Source: a virus
Reading direction: 5' to 3' (one strand)
IMG/VR virus record: IMGVR_UViG_3300028274_000008
Location: 1 to 64,000 of that record
DNA length: 64,000 bases
Positions 19,992 to 27,300 of this stretch are shown in pieces. Position 1 is the first letter of the stretch; every line of letters starts with the position of its first letter. Both the position numbers and the translations under genes were made by a program. The notes under the pieces are model-generated. The model searched no databases. It worked only from the letters and a program-made list of their open reading frames with translations, and was not told the DNA's origin.

Positions 19992-21587
19992 TTACACTAC
20001 ATAAGAATCAATTGTTGATACATTGTCTTCCTTCTCACTTTCATAAACATTATTTTGGTCTTTATGCATGATCACATTATCACTTGGTCTCCATACTGTC
20101 AAACTACTCAACATAGAAATAGTATCTATAAAGTCATCGTGTTTACTCTTCATACCGCTCGGAGAAACTAATTGCAACTCATTTATGCACTCTTGCATTG
20201 GAGGGGTGTCTTTTAATTCTAAAGGAAGATACATTTTTTTAGCCTTGAACCAAGGAACAACAATATTAAATCTAACCATTTTATGGGAGTTAGGTCTTAT
20301 ACCCGGCTGGTTACTATTATTGTCAGTTGCGAGCATAAAATAAATATTACGATCCATCATTTCACTTTGGATCCAGGGTATAAATCCACCTTGCTGGCCA
20401 CTCACCTCAACACCTACTGTCTGGGGTTGCCACTTCTGAGCCAACCTAAATAAGTCATCAATGTTATGGTTCATTAACTGCTTTTTACAAATGCCATCGA
20501 TCCAAAACCAAAAGCCTTTATTATTCAGGGCCCACACCGATATAACAGAAAAATCACTAGAACTCTTCTTACTGGTGGCAAAATCAGTAGTAATATAATA
20601 ATTAAAGGCCCCTAAATTATTTAAGATCATTTCATGTTTATACCAACAAATATCTGAATCCTGGATTAACCTGTCTTCCTGAGACATAATTCTCAACATT
20701 AACTCCTGGTTAAACGCACTGATCTCACCATTCTCTGAGAGAGTATCATACTCCTGCTGTACAAAGTCAAAGGTAAACCTGTCCTCCCAAGCGCCTTTAA
20801 AGTCCTCTCTGGCACAGGGAAACTCTTCACAGATCGGATATACTCTGGTATTCCAACCACTACTGCCTGCAGCTTCATATAATGGGTCTCTTTGATTAAA
20901 AGGGGTACCGGTCCATATAACCATACGCTTAGCAGGATGCATAGCCTGTCGAGCAGCTTTATATATAATATTCTTTATATCCCGGGTAATAGTAGCTGAT
21001 TCAGCATTCTTATCACTCATTAAATCGTCAAAGCCTGCCCAGGATGGCCTGGTCCCATATTCTTTAAATCCTCTCACACCGGTACTGGCCCCGAACCCTC
21101 TGACACAAAATCTATGGCCGGCAGCATTAATAAACTCCCATCGGACATCAGTAAAGTTTGCAGTAGGAATATAAGTTTTTAAGAATTCAGAATTATTATA
21201 CCTGAACTCTAAATTCTTACGCATACTCTTAATACCGTTATCAATGGTGTCACTGATATACATTGCCACTGACACCTCACCAAAATCAAAGAATTCACCA
21301 TATACTGCAATATATAAAAACATGTACTCATGTAGAGCAGTCGTTTTGGCACTGCCACGGAAAGACACAAATAGATTATTATTATTAGCATTTATATTAT
21401 CGAGCATATCCATATGGAAGACAGGTGACTTATTTTCTTCACCTTCAGTACCATTAACTAACTTAATAAAAGTAATATAAGCCAGTGCTTCTTCTGACGG
21501 GACATAATGCTCATTGAAAAAAGAATAATTAACTTCATTAAGTAATTTTTCTAAAGATGGGTTATCTTTTAATTTATCAGTCATCAT
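19992..21587 (-). CDS. terL: Terminase large subunit (N4 gp68-like)
   Basis: A 531-residue packaging motor. Residues near 75-83 carry an atypical Walker A (SFRGSAKTT); an aspartate-rich Walker B-like segment (WAGFDDLM) follows, then the coupling motif region WTGTPFNQ. The C-terminal half holds the RNase H-like nuclease: TTDFATSK with the first Asp, a VEVSGQQ strand, and a final KHDDFID motif. It overlaps the putative small subunit upstream by 11 bases. It cuts concatemers and pumps DNA through the portal. Confidence 0.93.
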   Translation of the reverse strand: MMTDKLKDNPSLEKLLNEVNYSFFNEHYVPSEEALAYITFIKLVNGTEGEENKSPVFHMDMLDNINANNNNLFVSFRGSAKTTALHEYMFLYIAVYGEFFDFGEVSVAMYISDTIDNGIKSMRKNLEFRYNNSEFLKTYIPTANFTDVRWEFINAAGHRFCVRGFGASTGVRGFKEYGTRPSWAGFDDLMSDKNAESATITRDIKNIIYKAARQAMHPAKRMVIWTGTPFNQRDPLYEAAGSSGWNTRVYPICEEFPCAREDFKGAWEDRFTFDFVQQEYDTLSENGEISAFNQELMLRIMSQEDRLIQDSDICWYKHEMILNNLGAFNYYITTDFATSKKSSSDFSVISVWALNNKGFWFWIDGICKKQLMNHNIDDLFRLAQKWQPQTVGVEVSGQQGGFIPWIQSEMMDRNIYFMLATDNNSNQPGIRPNSHKMVRFNIVVPWFKAKKMYLPLELKDTPPMQECINELQLVSPSGMKSKHDDFIDTISMLSSLTVWRPSDNVIMHKDQNNVYESEKEDNVSTIDSYVV

Positions 21588-22251
21588 TCACCAACGTACT
21601 CTCAGCAATGGTCTTAACTGAGTGTGAACCATTAAGAATAAGCTCTTGCTGTTGCTTAGCTAATTTGAGAGTAGTTTCTCTTAAAGTCCTGATAGAGTCA
21701 TCCTGTTTTACTGTAATATCTAACTCCAGTTTAGAGGATTCTGGGGGTTTCAAATGAACCATTACACTGTTGGCTGCATCAGATCTTACTTTCTCTGACT
21801 TGGCGTGGTGCATCAGATCAACCTGAGTATTCAAAGCATCCTGGTACGCGGGGGCATTCAGTACATGAAAGGGTACTAGTGTCTGTTCAAAAATAAGATT
21901 AACTAATTTACTCTTGTTATAGGCAGTGGTGTAACTCGCAATATCCTTTTGAGCTACACCATCTGCCAGAAAGCCTACATACTTATCCGGAAAGGTTTTG
22001 ATGTAAGCATCTTTATTTGTATGACCCAATAACTTAAAACTAACATATTTCACTGCACTGATATAGCTGGTCATCTTAAACCGGCCTTCAGTCATCACAT
22101 TGGTATAGCTTAACAGGTTCTCTCGGAAATGTTCCAAAGCCTCCGGATTCATCAGCATATCATTAATATCATCAATGATCTGAGGATTAACTAATTTCTT
22201 AACCGTTACCGGTAGTGCAGCTTTAAATTGTTCTTCAGTTATTGGGTCCAT
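21577..22251 (-). CDS. Putative terminase small subunit (N4 gp69 position)
   Basis: A 224-residue helical protein immediately upstream of, and overlapping, the large terminase gene. A segment near residues 70-90 (GHTNKDAYIKTFPDKY) resembles the HTH-like DNA-binding region of phage small terminases, and the C-terminus is a charged helix. In N4 the neighbour gp69 occupies this position. Assignment is by position and general pattern. Confidence 0.6.
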   Translation of the reverse strand: MDPITEEQFKAALPVTVKKLVNPQIIDDINDMLMNPEALEHFRENLLSYTNVMTEGRFKMTSYISAVKYVSFKLLGHTNKDAYIKTFPDKYVGFLADGVAQKDIASYTTAYNKSKLVNLIFEQTLVPFHVLNAPAYQDALNTQVDLMHHAKSEKVRSDAANSVMVHLKPPESSKLELDITVKQDDSIRTLRETTLKLAKQQQELILNGSHSVKTIAESTLVNDD

Positions 22252-22259
22252 GGTTTATC

Positions 22260-22784
22260 CTATTTTATAATCATCCAATCATCAGCCAGCATATCAGTCT
22301 GTGAAGCTAACCAGCCTGGTAACCATTTCTTATCAGCAGTCCACATTGCAATATACGGAAGCGTTACAAGGGGTGTGTCTTCACCAATCCATTTTGCGGT
22401 TCGATCATTAACCTTTCTATCTGTCCCTTGTGTTGAGAAAGGAGGTAAAGTCATTCCAGTCATAAGTACCAACCACATATCTTTACCATTCCAACCTGCC
22501 CGGGCAACCTTATGCCCAGTTTTAAGTGCTGCAATAGCTGTTCCAAAGGTCATAGAATCTTCAAGTGATTTATAAGCTGCCTCAAACACATCCATTGGGC
22601 TCCATGAGATATAATGACAACCGCTTTCCAAGGGTCCATCAAATTTACCCTTAGCATTTGGATAACCTACCATATAGCCATCAGCTAATGGTTCATCCGG
22701 AACATCCATTCTCTGTGAATCACAGTAATCACCAAGAGTCATGGGTGTTGCTTTAATAATTTTTGTACCAATAAACTTTTCCAT
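22260..22784 (-). CDS. Gp49/66-family domain fused to a DUF2829 (Tad2-like) domain
   Basis: A 174-residue two-domain protein. Residues 1-72 match the phage N4 Gp49 / Sf6 gene 66 family (FIGTKIIKATPM..., later YISWSPMDVFEAAY). Residues about 77-174 match DUF2829: MTFGTAIAALKTGHKVARAGWNG, then PYIAMW and a C-terminal W...DMLADDWMI. DUF2829 is the family of Tad2, a Thoeris anti-defence protein that sequesters the cyclic-ADP-ribose signal gcADPR. Family membership is by eye. Whether this fusion binds that signal is inference. Confidence 0.8.
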   Translation of the reverse strand: MEKFIGTKIIKATPMTLGDYCDSQRMDVPDEPLADGYMVGYPNAKGKFDGPLESGCHYISWSPMDVFEAAYKSLEDSMTFGTAIAALKTGHKVARAGWNGKDMWLVLMTGMTLPPFSTQGTDRKVNDRTAKWIGEDTPLVTLPYIAMWTADKKWLPGWLASQTDMLADDWMIIK

Positions 22785-22792
22785 CTTTCCTC

Positions 22793-22996
22793 CTAAGCTG
22801 GTTCAAGGTTGTCTTCAAAATACTTACGAGCCACATACCACTGGTCAGCATGATTCTGTGGATTCCGGGCCACCATACCCATATCATTTTCAGGGTCATC
22901 TACTTCAGCTACTGAAATATCTGTTAAATCTTCTCCTTTTACATAAGGACGCATCTCAGATAAACCTTTTCTTTTGTACTGTTTAAATTCTTCCAT
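22793..22996 (-). CDS. Small acidic protein, unknown
   Basis: A 67-residue charged protein with a good ribosome-binding site (AGGAGGAAAG) just upstream of its ATG, encoded 8 bases before the Gp49/66-Tad2 fusion. No domain recognised. Co-transcribed with terminase and the fusion gene. Confidence 0.55.
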   Translation of the reverse strand: MEEFKQYKRKGLSEMRPYVKGEDLTDISVAEVDDPENDMGMVARNPQNHADQWYVARKYFEDNLEPA

Positions 22997-23035
22997 CTTT
23001 CCTCCTCCTTGGGTTAGTGTATAGGGTAAGTATAG

Positions 23036-23266
23036 TCAAACATTTCTTAAAAGCAAGTTTTTTATTTTTAACTCTTTTAATTCTATCTCTAATTCCTTTA
23101 AAGTATTAAAAATAAAACCATCCTTTCGTTTTGGGAGTTTAACTTTAAAATCAATACGATCCATTGGGTAATTATAGCGTTGATCAACTTTAAAATTGTA
23201 ATAACCAAATTGCTGTAACAACCGTCTAAAAGGCAAAGTATTTTTATATTTAGCATCAGCTATCAT
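23036..23266 (-). CDS. Small basic protein, unknown
   Basis: A 76-residue, Lys/Leu-rich protein whose start overlaps the stop of the upstream gene by 4 bases (ATGA), which supports translation. The C-terminal half is a predicted amphipathic helix (Glu/Leu/Lys heptads). No family recognised. Confidence 0.5.
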   Translation of the reverse strand: MIADAKYKNTLPFRRLLQQFGYYNFKVDQRYNYPMDRIDFKVKLPKRKDGFIFNTLKELEIELKELKIKNLLLRNV

Positions 23267-23568
23267 AAAGAATTCCCCTCTATTTTAAAAGCATCTATAG
23301 TAAAATTAGCATATTGGGGCTTATTTACCTTATCCAGCAATAGGTCTTTCATCTTTAATTCGTTATTATGTTTTTTAACAGCCTCAATACATTCTTCTTC
23401 TGAACCAAAAATATAAACTAACAGCATACCTAAAGACTCAACGTAAGCATGGCATGCACAGCTGGAGTCTTCTTTGTAAACACTGGCCCCAGAACGCTTA
23501 TGCTTCACAGCAAACAAGCAGTTCCTTTCCCACTTCTTATCCTGGAATAATTCACGGTTATCAATCAT
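23263..23568 (-). CDS. Small Cys-containing protein, unknown
   Basis: A 101-residue protein with a short CAC-type cysteine cluster around residue 38 and a charged C-terminus. It is coupled to the next gene by a 4-base overlap. No recognised family. It lies just downstream of the GC-rich inverted repeat at 23615-23714 on the minus strand. Confidence 0.5.
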   Translation of the reverse strand: MIDNRELFQDKKWERNCLFAVKHKRSGASVYKEDSSCACHAYVESLGMLLVYIFGSEEECIEAVKKHNNELKMKDLLLDKVNKPQYANFTIDAFKIEGNSL

Positions 23569-23614
23569 TAAATTCCTTTGGTTTAGTTTATTTAAAATAA
23601 TATTTTTTATTTAT

Positions 23615-23714
23615 ACCCCTTGGGAATACACTACGCAATTTACGCCGGACTCTCGCTGCGCTACGCTTGCTCGCCCGGTCTCATTGCTCCGTATTCCCTG
23701 CGGGTAATGGGGGT
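23615..23714. repeat. GC-rich long inverted repeat / structured RNA
   Basis: A GC-rich island in otherwise AT-rich DNA. Nested complementary arms are visible: ACCCC 23615-23619 with GGGGT 23710-23714; GGGAATAC 23622-23629 with GTATTCCC 23691-23698; GCAAT 23635-23639 with ATTGC 23683-23687; CCGG 23645-23648 with CCGG 23675-23678. Together they form a hairpin of about 100 nt. It follows the winged-helix gene on the minus strand, so it could act as a terminator or a stable RNA. Composition suggests a foreign origin. Confidence 0.6.
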
Positions 23715-23735
23715 TGGTGTCTTACTATATAATAT

Positions 23736-24164
23736 TTATTTTTCATTGGTTAATTCTCCTTTATTCTCCCACTGTTCAAGCACATCATCAAAAGTAGAGA
23801 AATCTGATAGAACTGCCCGGGGGTTAATCAAGTAATGCTGCTGTTTAATCCGTCTAACTAATCCCAAACCCTCAAGGGCTTTGTAGGCCACGCTTAACCG
23901 ATTAATAGCAACTTTACCCTCTGGCCGGTAAACAGCAATATTAGTGTAAGGGTCTCTTGAATCAACCAACTCCCACCATAGCCAGGCTACCTGCTTAGAC
24001 ATAGCCTGAATGGTCTTATACAAATGTGGGTAATTCTTAACTCTGGTCTGGTAACGCATATTCCCTCCAATACAATCATAAGATGGTGTTACTACTTTAT
24101 GCTTAACCTTCCGGCTAATATAAACCTCTTCATCATCCCCAATAACCTCTACAAACTGTGTCAT
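23736..24164 (-). CDS. Winged-helix DNA-binding protein, RepL-like
   Basis: A 142-residue protein, the first gene of the leftward operon. Residues about 60-125 look like a winged helix ending in RIKQQHYLINPRAVLS, a signature seen in RepL-type replication initiators and related phage regulators. A second protein of this kind is encoded at 48530-48976 (GSYIINPNLIL). It could be a transcriptional regulator or a replication factor acting near the adjacent repeat-rich region. Confidence 0.6.
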   Translation of the reverse strand: MTQFVEVIGDDEEVYISRKVKHKVVTPSYDCIGGNMRYQTRVKNYPHLYKTIQAMSKQVAWLWWELVDSRDPYTNIAVYRPEGKVAINRLSVAYKALEGLGLVRRIKQQHYLINPRAVLSDFSTFDDVLEQWENKGELTNEK

Positions 24165-24455
24165 AGTTTATCCCCTTATTTTATGGATAAACACAGCATA
24201 CCATATAAAACATGTAAGTCAAGGACTATTTTCCCATAAAAAGTGTGGTAAGAAATTGCTCATAACTATTTGAAATTATTAGTGATTCGCAGATTGGTGA
24301 CGTCTATATATATATTATTTGCGCGTACATGCGCGCGCGTATATAAGAGCATGCTGCGCATACCCATGTTTCGTTACGCTCAACTAAGAGCAACTAAAAC
24401 TGAACCAAAAAGAAAGAACACAAGATCGGTAGATCTGTAACCGATTATTAAGGGT

Positions 24456-24468
24456 GCGCCAGAGGCGC
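24456..24468 (-). promoter_or_regulatory. Three-base-loop hairpin, possible leftward virion-polymerase promoter
   Basis: GCGCC-AGA-GGCGC is a 5-bp stem with a 3-nt loop, the geometry of N4 virion RNA polymerase promoters. Its purine loop is on the plus strand, which would make the plus strand the template and direct transcription leftward. Sequence downstream on that strand does not match the block conserved in the rightward promoters, so this is weak. Confidence 0.3.
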
Positions 24469-24476
24469 GTAAAAAG

Positions 24477-24511
24477 AAAAAGGACCGAGTTTACCAAGCC
24501 CGATCCTTTTT
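24477..24511. terminator. A/T-flanked hairpin, bidirectional terminator type
   Basis: AAAAAGGACCG (24477-24487) pairs with CGATCCTTTTT (24501-24511) with one mismatch and a 13-nt loop. The A-run on one arm and T-run on the other allow termination in both directions. Confidence 0.55.
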
Positions 24512-24540
24512 CAACAACCACTAACCAAAAGGAGTTTAAC

Positions 24541-24582
24541 ATGTCCCATGAGAAGACATTAACTAAAACCTATACTAATTAA
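24541..24582 (+). CDS. 13-residue leader peptide ORF
   Basis: ATG...TAA of 14 codons preceded at ideal spacing by AAAAGGAG. The peptide is Thr/Lys-rich. The ribosome-binding site is of the same kind as at the neighbouring early genes. It is followed by a terminator-like hairpin at 24608-24641, so it may be a small translated leader. Coding status is uncertain. Confidence 0.35.
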   Translation: MSHEKTLTKTYTN

Positions 24583-24607
24583 ATTTAACTTGCAAGTAAT
24601 AAAACTA

Positions 24608-24641
24608 AAAAAGAGTAAACTAATTAAAGTTCACTCTTTTT
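24608..24641 (+). terminator. Hairpin terminator
   Basis: AAAAAGAGT (24608-24616) pairs with ACTCTTTTT (24633-24641), and the inner AACT with AGTT, with one mismatch between. The arm ends in five T. This follows the 13-residue ORF. Confidence 0.6.
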
Positions 24642-24740
24642 CAGGGAGGTTAAAAAAAGGCCCGTGAGAATCCTTAATATTACTATTATATTATATAATT
24701 AACTTAAGCAAGTAATTTTAATTTTTTGCAACTTTTCTCA

Positions 24741-24862
24741 AAAAATAAAATTTGAGTACACCGGTAGTTCGGTTCCAGGTTTTTGTCAAAAAAATAAATT
24801 ATGTACAGATGAAGAGTTTGCGAGTTTTTTAAAAAAATAAAAATTACGTACACCGGTAGTTC
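24741..24862. repeat. Three spaced A-tract plus GTACA repeats
   Basis: An A5-7-TAAA-TT element ending in GTACA occurs three times, with GTACA at 24756, 24803 and 24848 (spacing 47 and 45). The outer two share the longer GTACACCGGTAGTTC, while the middle copy has only the A-rich part and GTACA. No gene lies between 24583 and 25004. Regular spacing suggests protein-binding sites, for example replication iterons or early regulatory sites near the genome end. Confidence 0.6.
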
Positions 24863-24946
24863 TGCTCTGTAAAGAGCCTACAACACAAACCCACCCCCGG
24901 GTGCTTAAAACTTTAGGGCTACGTTTTCATCACCCACCATCTGCCT

Positions 24947-24967
24947 GGCCTCTGGCTATATCAATGG
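24947..24967 (+). promoter_or_regulatory. Early promoter 1, virion-polymerase hairpin type
   Basis: GCC-TCT-GGC (stem 3 bp, loop TCT) followed by TATATCAATGG, matching the block CCTCYGGYYATATNWWYGG found at five early sites. The loop complement on the template strand is AGA, as in known N4 promoters. A short hairpin TGGC/GCCA (24965-24978) follows at the expected transcript start. It drives the gene at 25005. Confidence 0.65.
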
Positions 24968-25004
24968 CACTAACGCCACAATCCCTAGCTAGGAGATTAC
25001 TATC

Positions 25005-25262
25005 ATGTTTCAAAATCTAACTCGTTCCATCACCGGCACCACTGACGCACTACTTGATACCTTGGACCTTCTTAAGATCAATGTAACTTCGCTTAAAGCC
25101 ATAAGCGAAGGCGGTAACATCAAAGCTGAGGACTTCAAAGCAGCATGTATTGCTGATGCTGCGCTTGCTGCGGACAAGCGTAAGTATGACATCACAAAAC
25201 AACGTATTGACCTCGATGCCAATATGCAAGCGCTTCTGGCCACTCCTAAACCTAAGAAATAA
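25005..25262 (+). CDS. Early protein, 85 residues, unknown
   Basis: First real gene of the rightward early region, directly behind promoter 1, with AGGAG upstream of the ATG and a strong terminator behind. It is helical and Ala/Lys/Asp-rich with a basic Pro-Lys tail. Being the first gene expressed by virion polymerase suggests a host-takeover role, but nothing in the sequence identifies it. Confidence 0.65.
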   Translation: MFQNLTRSITGTTDALLDTLDLLKINVTSLKAISEGGNIKAEDFKAACIADAALAADKRKYDITKQRIDLDANMQALLATPKPKK

Positions 25263-25270
25263 CCCTAACC

Positions 25271-25310
25271 AGCCATACCCAGTCCATCGGGTATGGCTTT
25301 ACTCTTTTAC
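25271..25310 (+). terminator. Rho-independent terminator
   Basis: AGCCATACCC (25271-25280) and GGGTATGGCT (25289-25298) form a perfect 10-bp stem with an 8-nt loop, followed by TTACTCTTTT. It closes the first early transcription unit. Confidence 0.8.
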
Positions 25311-25507
25311 TACACAAAGAACACATTAAGATAGTTGCTTTAAGATTGCTGTTTAGCTCCGTGCGTAAGAGGTCGTAATTACCTGTAATAACACTGTTAT
25401 TTAAATGTTTACACTGTTTAGCTTGATTTAACATAGTTCATCACTCCGACCATCGGTCACTATACCTACCCGACATACTAACACCTTCAGTCTGTATCAA
25501 CACCTCT
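25311..25507. other. Non-coding gap between early units
   Basis: No ORF with a ribosome-binding site is visible in either strand. The stretch precedes promoter 2. A weak alternation of short complementary segments is present but no clear hairpin. Confidence 0.5.
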
Positions 25508-25527
25508 ACCTCCGGTTATATAAACGG
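25508..25527 (+). promoter_or_regulatory. Early promoter 2, virion-polymerase hairpin type
   Basis: ACC-TCC-GGT followed by TATATAAACGG, same block as the other four. The loop TCC corresponds to GGA on the template strand, the loop of N4 promoter P1. No gene follows for 470 bases; it appears to drive the structured RNA. Confidence 0.65.
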
Positions 25528-25880
25528 ATAGTTGTTATAAAGGCAAGTTCATCCATGTGACATATCTCCGTAACGAGATATATGCACGTTGAACCAGCAA
25601 AGCATAACAACTGTTCCTTTGCTAGAAAGACATTACCGCCGAACGGCAATGAGCGGTAGTATCATGCATCGAAACTATAAATAAAGCCGACAAGCTTAGT
25701 GCACTTGGAACTCCCAACGCACTAATTCACACCTTGGACCGTGTGTCTTAAATTACTAACCAGTTGGTTAGTCCATTATTTGATTGACCAGAATGGGGAG
25801 GTGTTTGAAAAGAATATGCATAGCTCGTTGCTTAATAACTGCAAGCATATCACCTAAATCTACATTGGTCTAATCATCTT
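25523..25880 (+). ncRNA. Structured early non-coding RNA
   Basis: About 355 nt without an ORF but full of helices. ATATCTC 25562-25568 pairs with GAGATAT 25575-25581; GTTCA 25547 with TGAAC 25590; AGCAAAG 25597 with CTTTGCT 25617; TACCGC 25634 with GCGGTA 25653; AGTGC 25698 with GCACT 25719; CACAC 25728 with GTGTG 25741; ACTAACC 25755 with GGTTAGT 25766; and a long arm 25781-25876 built from TGATTGACCA/TGGTCTAATCA, AGGTG/CACCT, ATATGC/GCATAT and TTGC/GCAA. AGTTGTTAT (25530) is complementary to the loop of the AGCAAAG hairpin. The 5' end lies at promoter 2. Function unknown; no known RNA family recognised. Confidence 0.65.
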
Positions 25881-25894
25881 AAAGCTATAACCTC

Positions 25895-25921
25895 TGGGCA
25901 AGGTTAAAAGAATACTGCCCA
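25895..25921 (+). terminator. Hairpin after the structured RNA
   Basis: TGGGCA (25895-25900) pairs with TGCCCA (25916-25921), followed by TTAATTTG. It is a weak terminator candidate for the promoter 2 transcript, immediately upstream of promoter 3. Confidence 0.4.
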
Positions 25922-25932
25922 TTAATTTGCCC

Positions 25933-25953
25933 AACCTCCGGTTATATCAATGG
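25933..25953 (+). promoter_or_regulatory. Early promoter 3, virion-polymerase hairpin type
   Basis: AACC-TCC-GGTT (4-bp stem, 3-nt loop) followed by ATATCAATGG. A perfect 16-bp palindrome GAAGTATT/AATACTTC (25953-25968) follows directly and would fold at the transcript 5' end. It drives the gene at 26001. Confidence 0.7.
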
Positions 25954-26000
25954 AAGTATTAATACTTCTTTAAACTTAAATTAAACTATAGGAGCTTATT

Positions 26001-26273
26001 ATGACCAGTTATGAAGTTGCCATGAATGATGGCTATTGTACATTATGCGGCGCTCATATGAATGACACATCTCAATGTCCATCATGTGGTTCCATCACTG
26101 AAGATCTAACAATTACTTGCCCTACTTGTTTAAGAAAACATAACCGGGAAGGTGGTGATTGCTTTCTACATTCTTATGAAACTGAATCATCTTGCCCGGC
26201 ATTTGAGGATCCCACCATTCTTGGTAAATGCTATAATTATGCCGAAGTACCTGAATGGGAAATACCTTTCTAA
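26001..26273 (+). CDS. Zinc-ribbon early protein
   Basis: A 90-residue protein with three CxxC pairs (CTLC, CPSC, CPTC) and further Cys/His residues, the pattern of one or two zinc ribbons. The C-terminus is acidic with aromatic residues. It is the first gene behind promoter 3, with AGGAG seven bases before the ATG. Likely binds nucleic acid or a host protein; target unknown. Confidence 0.7.
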   Translation: MTSYEVAMNDGYCTLCGAHMNDTSQCPSCGSITEDLTITCPTCLRKHNREGGDCFLHSYETESSCPAFEDPTILGKCYNYAEVPEWEIPF

Positions 26274-26286
26274 TTAAATTATATAA

Positions 26287-26310
26287 GTGTGGGCCTAACC
26301 GGGCTCACAC
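26287..26310 (+). terminator. Intergenic hairpin
   Basis: GTGTGGGCCT pairs with GGGCTCACAC (10 bp with two G-U pairs, loop AACC) between the zinc-ribbon gene and the next. There is no T-run, so this is a processing or attenuation hairpin rather than a clear terminator. Confidence 0.45.
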
Positions 26311-26331
26311 ATTAACCAAAGGAGATAGACC

Positions 26332-26496
26332 ATGCGTAACCAAATCGGAGCACGTTACCTACATCACTGCATCAATCGTACTGATAAGTCATTCAATGGC
26401 ATCATTAACATTGCCAACCGACAATATGTTAGACTATCAGCAACTACCCTTAAACGCACTAAAACAGGAGATAATCATACCAAAGATAACAGGTAA
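26332..26496 (+). CDS. Small basic early protein, 54 residues
   Basis: ATG preceded by AAAGGAGATAGACC, an ideal ribosome-binding site. The product is basic (Arg/Thr/Asn-rich). A second frame open from about 26418 to 26611 overlaps its 3' half and also looks protein-like (ending WCNYVKPSGVIDLSMRRFSPF), but it has no good start signal. Either a frameshift joins the two or the second is accidental. Confidence 0.5.
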   Translation: MRNQIGARYLHHCINRTDKSFNGIINIANRQYVRLSATTLKRTKTGDNHTKDNR

Positions 26497-26738
26497 ACTT
26501 AAACTTGCTTCTGAAACTTGGATTGAACAGAATAAACATACTTTATGGTGTAACTATGTTAAACCTTCCGGTGTTATTGATTTATCAATGAGAAGATTTA
26601 GCCCCTTTTAATGCCATCAAACGGTTAAGGGATCATATCATGTAAACTTGGCATACAACCCGTATTTCAATCAAATGACACCTTCCTATGATGATCCAGT
26701 GAAGGTTTTATATTTTTCTAAAACAGGAGACTTAAATA

Positions 26739-27275
26739 ATGGAAAATCATTCAAGCAGTTCAGAAAATACAAAGAAAATAACCAGGTTTTGGGATGACCT
26801 TAAATCCGGGCATTTTGCGTCTATGATCAAGGAATCCAGTAAGGGCAATGCTTTATCAAATGCCCAGGAGGTCTGTAATATCATGAAGCCTTTCTTTGCC
26901 AGGCATGACGACATCGAAAAAATGTACTGTATCTTACTGGATGCCAAAAATCACATCATTGCTATCGAAAAGATGTTTTCTGGCTCAATCACAAGTTCCG
27001 CAGTATACCCCAGAGAAATTGTAAAAAAGGTGTTGAAAAATAAAGCTGCAGCAATAATTTTGACACATAACCACCCGTCGGGCTCCACAAAGCCATCATC
27101 TGAAGATCTTATGATTACAGCACGAATTGGAATTGCACTTTCAAGCATTGATGTAACCTTGCATGACCATCTGATTATTGGAGAAAATTATTACAGTTTT
27201 TCTGAACAGGGATGGTTAGAGAAAACAAACCAAAAATATCAGGATTTCATCTTTGCCAGCATCATAGCAGATTAA
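26739..27275 (+). CDS. radC: RadC-family JAB/MPN-domain protein
   Basis: A 178-residue protein with the JAB/MPN metalloprotease-like motif of RadC: ILTHNHPSGSTKPSSEDL around residues 106-124 (HxHPSG...S..D). It also has the N-terminal RadC-type segment, without the UPF0758 HhH domain. Its ribosome-binding site is AAAACAGGAG. It has its own strong terminator and a composition a little different from the neighbours, so it looks like an acquired cassette. RadC-type proteins occur in many mobile elements; the biochemical role is unsettled. Confidence 0.85.
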   Translation: MENHSSSSENTKKITRFWDDLKSGHFASMIKESSKGNALSNAQEVCNIMKPFFARHDDIEKMYCILLDAKNHIIAIEKMFSGSITSSAVYPREIVKKVLKNKAAAIILTHNHPSGSTKPSSEDLMITARIGIALSSIDVTLHDHLIIGENYYSFSEQGWLEKTNQKYQDFIFASIIAD

Positions 27276-27300
27276 ACCCAGTTCAATAAAAATTAATAGA

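Larger units (their letters stand above)
24165..24540. other. Non-coding divergent region, probable genome-end junction
   Basis: No convincing gene except the tiny ORF at 24541. It holds an alternating purine-pyrimidine and GC-repeat tract (24310-24360), a short hairpin ATCGGT/ACCGAT near 24424, and the two hairpins listed separately. Late genes leave to the left and early genes to the right. In N4 this arrangement occurs at the two ends of the linear genome, so the natural termini or direct terminal repeat probably lie here or just to the right. Confidence 0.5.

Noticed and set aside
25523-25880. tRNA or tmRNA in the early noncoding RNA
   Set aside because: No cloverleaf with T-loop consensus and no CCA-type end; the helices found do not fit tRNA geometry.
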